The notes beneath the pieces are model-generated. The model was not told the origin of the DNA and did no database searches. It worked only from the letters and a program-made list of their open reading frames with translations. Both the position numbers and the translations under genes were made by a program. DNA of 10,924 nt, taken from Desulfobacterales bacterium HSG17. GTDB lineage: Bacteria; Desulfobacterota; Desulfobacteria; Desulfobacterales; Desulfococcaceae. The stretch's first letter is position 1. Each line of letters begins with the position of its first letter. Below, one piece after another: positions 6,323-10,924 of this stretch. The stretch spans positions 821 through 11,744 of the forward strand of contig JAUCGD010000092.1 of assembly GCA_030377945.1 (NCBI GenBank), written 5' to 3'.

Positions 6323-6355
6323 GTAGGGTGCGTTAGGCGCTAGCCGTAACGCACC
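6323..6355 (+). repeat. REP element 10, long-loop subtype, upstream of RAYT
   Basis: Identical in form to REPs 6 and 8, followed by seven T residues on the plus strand. It lies 38 bases upstream of the RAYT ATG, completing a REP-RAYT-REP arrangement with REP 9 in opposite orientation. Confidence 0.93.
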
Positions 6356-6386
6356 TTTTTTTGCCAAGTACAAATTTATCAACCAA

Positions 6387-6417
6387 GGTGCGTTACGCTA
6401 TCGCTAACGCACCCTAC
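6387..6417 (-). repeat. REP element 11, overlapping the 3' end of a fibre gene
   Basis: Perfect-stem short-loop REP, with a spacer from REP 10 similar to that of the tandem array (TTTGCCAAGTACAAATTTATC). The S74 fibre gene reads into it on the minus strand: C-R-V-R, then TAG at 6406-6404 inside the element. Confidence 0.93.
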
Positions 6418-8857
6418 ATGCTTCTACCTGGGCTTTTAGTTCTTCAATTTCTGCCTGCTGTTCCTTCAGCATATCATATAATCCCTGGATAGCTGCAAGA
6501 GCTACGCCGTCTGCGTCAACTGTGGCTATGGTTTTGTCATCTTTGCCCAGGCCAAAGGCTGCACTAAAATCCTGGGCCATTGGGCCCATGTGGCGGATGC
6601 TTTCATCATTGTTTTTGAAATTCCATGTTTCTATGGGGATTTCTGAAAGGGTTTCCAGGACATTGCGGGTGTTTACTTCCTCGAAGTTTTCTTTGGCATT
6701 GCGGTCGCTGGTTTGTGTCCAGGTTGTTGCTGTGGCTATACCTGTGGTAGTGTCAAATGTGAACATTGGGGTATTGGTTGCAGTCTCGTTGAAATATATT
6801 GCAGGGCCTTTAAAGGTGGTGGTGCCGTCTTTTAGCATGAGGAGGGCATCTGATCTTGTCACATCTCCGTTACCTATGACAAACAGGCGATCGTTAACAT
6901 CCCAACCTGTTGCACTATTAGGTGTATATTCTGTATTCTTGCGTCCGAGAACTGTTGAATAAGATCCGCTGGCGATAGTGCTTCCCCCCATTGCCGTTGA
7001 ACAAGATCCGCTGGCTCTTGTATCAGATCCCATTGCCGTTGAAAACTCTCCACTGGCGCTTGTACCAGATCCCATTGCCGTTGAATAAGATCCACTGGCG
7101 ACGGTAAACCCCCCCATTGCCGTAGAAGCATATCCAACAGCGCTGGTAGTTCTCCCCATTGCCGTTGAAGAAGATCCATTGGCGTAGCTGTTCTGCCCCA
7201 TTGCCGTTGAAGAAAATCCACTGGCGTAGCTGGTCACCCCCATTGCCGTTGAATAATCTCCACTGGCGTTGCTGTTCTGCCCCATTGCCACGGAACAAAA
7301 TCCTACATTTGTAAGATCCCAATGCGTAGTCGCCACTCCTACCCGGAACGCACCTTCAGTCTTATTAAAAAACATACGTGCATCATCATCGGATGTTGCT
7401 GGATCATCATCCATTTGTGAAGAACCAAAAATAAAAGCGTCTCCATCAGGCCATGCTACAACATTTCCGTTTTCAACTGAACTCCCGCCAATAACTTTTG
7501 CTGCTGTTCCATCACCCACATAAAGTTTATTATCATCCGAATCCCAGGTAATCTGCCCTGCTGCTGTTGATGCAGATACGTCTGCTGCCTGGGGCAGAAT
7601 AAGCCCTTCGCCTGTACCTGATGCATTGACTGCTGAAAGGTTCAGCAGGTCACCGTCATTAAAGAGCATGTTCTGGGTTATATTCCCGCATTCCCATTGG
7701 GAGGATGTCGTATTCCATACGAGAATCTGCCCGTCTGTACAGGCTGCATTGTTCGGTTTGTATGTCAGATATTTCCCAATCGCACTTATAAGTTCCGAAG
7801 CATCCACACCGTCTTTTATTGTGGCATCGGTAATTGTGGGATCAGTTTCCGTGTAATTCAGGCTGAAAGCGGTTCCTGTTAATGTTAGACCTGTTCCGGC
7901 AGTGTAGGTGGTACCAGTATCAGCTCCACATGCCCAACGTCCGTTTGTATTATCCCATTTTAAAACCTGCCCGTCTGTACAGGCTGCATTGTTCGGTTTG
8001 TATGCAAGATATTTCCCGGCTGCGCTTTTAAGTTCCGAAGCATCTACACCGTCTTTGATTGTGGCATCGGTTATTGTAGGATCGGTTTCCGTGTAATTCA
8101 GGCTGAAAGCGGTTCCTGTTAATGTAAGACCTGTTCCGGCAGTGTAAGTGGTATCTGTATCAGCCCCACATGCCCAGCGGCTATTTGTATTATCCCATTT
8201 TAAAACCTGGCCGTCTGTACAGGCTGCATTGTTCGGTTTGTATGTCAGGTATTTTCCGGCTGCGCTTTTAAGTTCCGAAGCATCCACACCGTCTTTGATT
8301 GTAGCATCGGTAATTGTGCTGTCTGTTTCAGCCGAACATTCCCAGGCTGTTCCGTTAAATTTTAAAACCTGGCCGTTTGTGCAGGTTATGCCGATTTTTG
8401 AGGCTGTAATAGCTTTGTCTGCTATCTTTGATGTTGTAACAGCCTTGTCAAGAACCGTTTCAGCTACATTTGATCGGAATGAATAGCCTGTGCTTGTTAT
8501 CATGCGTCTGGGTGAAAGTTCGGGTTTATCTCCCACCTTAATACCAAGATAGCGGGGAAAGTCGGCAGAAGAAGTAAAAGGAAAGTTCAAAGGTACGACA
8601 GAACCCAGTACAACGGAAAAAAGCCCGTCTGTTATAGTTACGGACTGGGTTTCCGTCCACAAGGCTGTTCCCCCGGTTTCAAGATCATAGATGCTGAAAA
8701 TTATGTTTATGGTTTCATTCATGGGATTCCCGTCTGCATCTTTCAGGATTCCCTGGTAGTTCATTTGCGGCGGAGCTTTGGCAAAGGTGAGTAATGCAGT
8801 TTGATGATAAAACATGCAGATTACCGACAATAGAATAATAAAATAAATTTTTTTCAT
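6404..8857 (-). CDS. Secreted fibre protein: Cys repeats, YadA-like head, S74 chaperone
   Basis: 817 aa. The signal peptide spans ~1-27. An N-terminal domain (~30-125) has the common PPQMNYQGILKDADGNP...LWTETQ...GLFSVVLG pattern. The short repeats DKAVTTSKIADKAITASKIG follow, then 80-residue repeats (~181-391) with CTDGQVLKWDN...W.C and TYTAGTGLTLTGTAFSLNYTETDPT, two Cys each. Residues ~521-640 are nine 14-residue YadA-like head motifs (STAMG...ASG.Y), which form trimeric left-handed beta-rolls. Then come a SRSD/LMLKDGTTTFKGPAIYFN region, the S74 domain (~712-790) with the Ser717...Lys722 dyad in TSDRNAKENFE and GPMAQDF, and a final coiled coil (~791-813). S74 domains assemble fibre trimers and self-cleave. 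GGGAGG at 8867-8872 lies 9 bases before the ATG. The C-terminal CRVR and stop come from REP 11. A phage origin is possible, but the signal peptide and lack of phage genes favour a surface adhesin or fibre. Confidence 0.9.
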   Translation of the reverse strand: MKKIYFIILLSVICMFYHQTALLTFAKAPPQMNYQGILKDADGNPMNETINIIFSIYDLETGGTALWTETQSVTITDGLFSVVLGSVVPLNFPFTSSADFPRYLGIKVGDKPELSPRRMITSTGYSFRSNVAETVLDKAVTTSKIADKAITASKIGITCTNGQVLKFNGTAWECSAETDSTITDATIKDGVDASELKSAAGKYLTYKPNNAACTDGQVLKWDNTNSRWACGADTDTTYTAGTGLTLTGTAFSLNYTETDPTITDATIKDGVDASELKSAAGKYLAYKPNNAACTDGQVLKWDNTNGRWACGADTGTTYTAGTGLTLTGTAFSLNYTETDPTITDATIKDGVDASELISAIGKYLTYKPNNAACTDGQILVWNTTSSQWECGNITQNMLFNDGDLLNLSAVNASGTGEGLILPQAADVSASTAAGQITWDSDDNKLYVGDGTAAKVIGGSSVENGNVVAWPDGDAFIFGSSQMDDDPATSDDDARMFFNKTEGAFRVGVATTHWDLTNVGFCSVAMGQNSNASGDYSTAMGVTSYASGFSSTAMGQNSYANGSSSTAMGRTTSAVGYASTAMGGFTVASGSYSTAMGSGTSASGEFSTAMGSDTRASGSCSTAMGGSTIASGSYSTVLGRKNTEYTPNSATGWDVNDRLFVIGNGDVTRSDALLMLKDGTTTFKGPAIYFNETATNTPMFTFDTTTGIATATTWTQTSDRNAKENFEEVNTRNVLETLSEIPIETWNFKNNDESIRHMGPMAQDFSAAFGLGKDDKTIATVDADGVALAAIQGLYDMLKEQQAEIEELKAQVEACRVR
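6938..7297 (-). repeat. Nine 42-bp YadA-head-like repeats
   Basis: The 42-bp (14-codon) period is visible as the recurring 'cccattgccgttga' on the plus strand. Each unit encodes S-T-A-M-G followed by variable residues and A-S-G. The first (SVAMG) and last (STVLG) units are degenerate. Variation is concentrated in the four or so residues after STAMG and the two after ASG. Confidence 0.9.
7685..8317 (-). repeat. 240-bp repeats (2.6 units) in the first fibre gene
   Basis: Near-identical units begin with the same bases at about 7801, 8041 and 8281 (period 240). Each encodes ITDATIKDGVDASEL, KYL.YKPNNAACTDGQ, W.C and the TYTAGTGLTLTGTAFSLNYTETDPT strand region. The third unit in reading order diverges after W.C (GNITQNMLFND). 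A more degenerate unit (CTNGQVLKFNGTAWEC) precedes the array. Confidence 0.9.
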
Positions 8858-8866
8858 GCTTTTTTA

Positions 8867-8872
8867 CCTCCC
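8867..8872 (-). promoter_or_regulatory. Shine-Dalgarno next to REP 12
   Basis: GGGAGG on the minus strand lies 9 bases before ATG 8857, fixing that start. REP 12 ends only 5 bases upstream of it in the mRNA sense, so a REP hairpin would form next to the ribosome-binding site. Confidence 0.75.
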
Positions 8873-8877
8873 AAGTT

Positions 8878-8910
8878 GTAGGGTGTGTTAGGCGGTAGCC
8901 GTAACGCACC
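8878..8910 (+). repeat. REP element 12, long-loop subtype, wobble variant
   Basis: GTAG, then GGTGTGTTA, an inner GGC-GGTA-GCC, an extra G and TAACGCACC. The left arm has T where REPs 6, 8 and 10 have C, giving a G-T wobble on the GTAG strand. It adjoins the ribosome-binding site of the first fibre gene. Confidence 0.91.
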
Positions 8911-8945
8911 GGATTTTATCATGCACATTTGTTTTTATCCAAGAT

Positions 8946-8976
8946 GGTGCGTTACGCTATCGCTAACGCACCCTAC
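8946..8976 (-). repeat. REP element 13, short-loop subtype
   Basis: Perfect-stem form identical to REPs 1, 3, 4 and 11. Confidence 0.93.
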
Positions 8977-8999
8977 ATGCCCACCCTAACACCTTCTTC

Positions 9000-9032
9000 G
9001 TAGGGTGTGTTAGGCGGTAGCCGTAACGCACC
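9000..9032 (+). repeat. REP element 14, long-loop subtype, wobble variant
   Basis: Identical to REP 12, including the T in the left arm, as expected from duplication of the unit. Confidence 0.92.
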
Positions 9033-9068
9033 GGATTTTATCATGCACATTTGTTTTTTATCCAAGAT

Positions 9069-9099
9069 GGTGCGTTACGCTAGCGCTAACGCACCCTAC
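9069..9099 (-). repeat. REP element 15, at the stop codon of the second fibre gene
   Basis: Short-loop form with an altered loop (CGCTAGCGC instead of CGCTATCGC). The TAG of its GTAG tetranucleotide (9098-9096) is the stop codon of the second fibre gene. Confidence 0.93.
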
Positions 9100-10924
9100 T
9101 TTTTACATGTTGCTATTTGGGCTTTTAGTTCGTTAATTACTTCCTGCTGTTCTTCATTTATTTTCTGCTGTTCCTTCAGCATATCATATAATCCCTGGAT
9201 AGCTGCAAAAGCTACGCCGTCTGCGTCAACTGTGGCTATGGTTTTGTCATCTTTGCCCAGGCCAAAGGCTGCACGAAAATCCTGGGCCATTGGGCCCATG
9301 TGGCGGATGCTTTCATCATTGTTTTTGAAATTCCATGTTTCTATGGGGATTTCTGAAAGGGTTTCCAGGACATTGCGGGTGTTTACTTCCTCGAAATTTT
9401 CTTTGACATTGCGGTCGCTGGTTTGTGTCCAGGTTGTTGCGGTTCCTTCGCCGGTGGTGGTGTCAAATGTGAACATCGGGGTATTGGTTGCAGTCTCGTT
9501 GAAATATATTGCTGGACCTTTGAAGGTGGTGGTGCCGTCTTTTAGCATGAGGAGGGCATCTGATCTTGCTGAATCCATAGACCCATTGCCTATTACAAAC
9601 AGGCGGTCATTACTATCCCAGTCTAAAACATTGATAGGTGTATAGTTTGTATTATATGTTCCAAAAACTATCTCGCAAAAAGCTTTGGCAGTGGTATAAG
9701 ATCCCATTGCCATGGAATAGTATCCACTGGCAGTGGATTCAAGTCCCATTGCCGTGGAACCCCATCCACTGGCGATAGTGCTTCCCCCCATTGCCGTGGA
9801 AGCTGATCCACTGGCGGTTGTATGAGATCCCATTGCCGTGGAACCCCATCCACTGGCGGTTGTAAGAGCTCCCATTGCCGTGGAATATAATCCGCTGGCA
9901 GTGGATTCAAGTCCCATTGCCGTGGAAGCTTCTTCACTTGCAGTGGTATTATAACCCATTGCTGTGGAAGCTATTCCACTTGCAGTGGTATTATAACCCA
10001 TTGCTGTGGATTTTTCTCCACTGGCGTCGGTAGAGCTACCCATTGCCGTGGACCAAGCTCCACTGGCGATGGTGTTATCCCCCATTGCCGTGGACCAAGC
10101 TCCGCTGGCGATGGTGTTATACCCCATTGCCGCGGAACAACCTCCTAAATTTGATTGATTCCATTGCTCACCCGACACAAATCCTGCACGGAAGGTGCAT
10201 CCTAAAAAAAACATGCGTCCATCATCTTTCAGTGTTGTTGGATCATCATCTATTTGTGTAGAACCAAAAACAAAAAGAGTATCATCCATACCGGGACTAT
10301 GTACCACATTTCCTGCCCTTTCAAATGCACTGCTTCCGATCACTTTTGCTGTTGTTCCATCACCCACATAAAGCTTATCATCGTCCGAATCCCAAGTAAT
10401 CTGACCTTCTGCTGTTAATGCAGATACGTCTGCTGCCTGGGGTAGAATAAGTCCTGCACCTGAACTACCGCATTCCCATTGGGAGGCGACTGAATTCCAT
10501 ACGAGAATCTGGCCGTCAGTACAGGCAACATTGTTCGGTTTGTAAGCCAGATATTTCCCGGCAGCGCTTTTAAGTTCCGAAGCATCCACACCGTCTTTGA
10601 TTGTGGCATCGGTAATTGTGGGATCAGTTTCCGTGTAATTCAGGCTGAAAGCTGTTCCTGTTAATGTAAGACCTGTTCCGGCTGTGTAGGTGGTATCTGT
10701 ATCAGCTCCACATGCCCAGCGCCCGTTTGTATTATCCCATTTTAAAACCTGCCCGTCTGTACATGCTGCATTGTTGGGCTTGTATGCAAGATATTTCCCG
10801 GCTGCGCTTTTAAGTTCCGAAGCATCCACACCGTCTTTGATTGTGGCATCGGTAATTGTGCTGTCTGTTTCAGCCGAACATTCCCAGGCTGTTCCGTTAA
10901 ATTTTAAAACCTGGCCGTTTGTGC
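9096..10924 (-). CDS. Second S74 fibre protein, 5' end beyond the window
   Basis: The reading frame is open to the window edge, so the N terminus is missing; a GTG at 10829 lies inside a repeat and is not the start. The visible part (about 608 residues) has the same layout as the gene at 6404-8857. It opens with a CTNGQVLKFNGTAWEC-type degenerate unit and then has 80-residue Cys repeats. A linker with LYVGDGTTAKVIG and FVFGSTQIDDDPTT follows, then about 12 YadA-like 14-residue head motifs. The S74 domain has the Ser/Lys dyad in TSDRNVKENFE (Ser 9417-9419, Lys five residues on) and GPMAQDF, followed by a longer coiled coil (KEQQKINEEQQEVINELKAQ). The C terminus is CKK, with the stop inside REP 15. 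The S74 region is nearly identical in DNA to its neighbour, so the pair arose by duplication. It lies upstream and may be co-transcribed with it. Confidence 0.9.
   Translation of the reverse strand, partial: TNGQVLKFNGTAWECSAETDSTITDATIKDGVDASELKSAAGKYLAYKPNNAACTDGQVLKWDNTNGRWACGADTDTTYTAGTGLTLTGTAFSLNYTETDPTITDATIKDGVDASELKSAAGKYLAYKPNNVACTDGQILVWNSVASQWECGSSGAGLILPQAADVSALTAEGQITWDSDDDKLYVGDGTTAKVIGSSAFERAGNVVHSPGMDDTLFVFGSTQIDDDPTTLKDDGRMFFLGCTFRAGFVSGEQWNQSNLGGCSAAMGYNTIASGAWSTAMGDNTIASGAWSTAMGSSTDASGEKSTAMGYNTTASGIASTAMGYNTTASEEASTAMGLESTASGLYSTAMGALTTASGWGSTAMGSHTTASGSASTAMGGSTIASGWGSTAMGLESTASGYYSMAMGSYTTAKAFCEIVFGTYNTNYTPINVLDWDSNDRLFVIGNGSMDSARSDALLMLKDGTTTFKGPAIYFNETATNTPMFTFDTTTGEGTATTWTQTSDRNVKENFEEVNTRNVLETLSEIPIETWNFKNNDESIRHMGPMAQDFRAAFGLGKDDKTIATVDADGVAFAAIQGLYDMLKEQQKINEEQQEVINELKAQIATCKK
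9654..10139 (-). repeat. About twelve 42-bp YadA-head-like repeats
   Basis: Same 42-bp period ('cccattgccgtgga' on the plus strand), but about three more units than the neighbouring paralogue. Several units are re-used: MGYNTTAS twice, MGLESTASG twice, NTIASGAWS twice, pointing to internal duplication. The last units (SMAMG, EIVFG) are degenerate. Confidence 0.9.
10470..10924 (-). repeat. 240-bp Cys repeats in the second fibre gene
   Basis: The same 240-bp unit as at 7685-8317, with equivalent bases at about 10583 and 10823. It encodes DASELKSAAGKYLAYKPNN, CTDGQ, W.C and TLTGTAFSLNYTETDP. Only two DASEL-containing units are visible here, against three in the neighbour. The degenerate CTNGQ unit at the window edge corresponds to the one starting the array in the paralogue, so the array itself looks complete. 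Confidence 0.88.

Larger units (their letters stand above)
8878..9099. repeat. Second BIME-like array, two ~122-bp units
   Basis: The order is REP 12 (+), spacer GGATTTTATCATGCACATTT..., REP 13 (-), spacer ATGCCCACCCTAACACCTTC, REP 14 (+), the same long spacer, REP 15 (-). The second unit repeats the first at an offset of about 122 bases. It fills almost the whole 238-base gap between the two fibre genes. The long spacer differs from that of the 5471-5743 array, while the short spacer is similar (ATGCCC.CC.TAA.ACCTTC). Confidence 0.9.

Noticed and set aside
9668..10261. Short frames on both strands across the head repeats
   Set aside because: They are alternative-frame readings of the 42-bp repeats, which stay open because the repeat is rarely interrupted; no start signals or family resemblance.
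6404..10924. Prophage tail-fibre module
   Set aside because: S74 domains do occur in phage fibres, but the complete gene starts with a signal peptide and a domain common in exported bacterial proteins, and no capsid, tail, lysis or integrase gene is visible.

Overview
The window (about 40% G+C by eye) looks like an accessory or cell-surface region of a Gram-negative bacterium. All five protein-coding genes read on the minus strand. Four carry or should carry export signals: a DsbA-type periplasmic thiol oxidase, a very large repeat-rich surface protein, and two paralogous surface fibre proteins with YadA-like head repeats and a C-terminal S74 self-cleaving chaperone. The mix of divergent InlB-type repeats, calcium-binding DxDxDG repeats, S74 fibres and dispersed palindromes fits large-genome Desulfobacterota (for example filamentous sulfate reducers). 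That assignment is inference only; there is no rRNA or other marker gene here.

Layout, left to right. 1-316: a duplicated 3' fragment of the neighbouring surface gene (pseudogene) with three palindromic elements. 317-4510: the large surface protein, about 1397 aa, with a signal peptide, three Cys-rich InlB-like repeats, two copies of an unrecognised domain, ten 49-residue paired calcium-loop repeats between them, an acidic linker and a Gly-rich Cys-containing tail. 4500-5324: the DsbA-like oxidase, upstream of and overlapping the surface gene start. 5325-5729: a cluster of palindromes with no gene. 5730-6284: a REP-associated tyrosine transposase (RAYT). 6404-8857 and 9096->10924: the two S74 fibre paralogues, the second cut by the window end and so lacking its N terminus.

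The unifying structure is a RAYT/REP system. Fifteen copies of one palindrome are present (9-bp stem GGTGCGTTA/TAACGCACC), and every one carries the tetranucleotide GTAG directly 5' of the stem, the hallmark of REP elements handled by RAYT transposases. They fill every intergenic gap except the overlapping dsbA/surface-gene junction. A GTAG end lies at the 3' end of each of the four complete or 3'-complete genes other than dsbA. In three of them (the RAYT and both fibre genes) the stop codon lies inside the REP, so the element has defined the protein C terminus.

A second likely functional link is the overlapping dsbA-surface gene pair. The surface protein has twelve cysteines confined to its three InlB-like repeats, plausible substrates for the co-translated oxidase.
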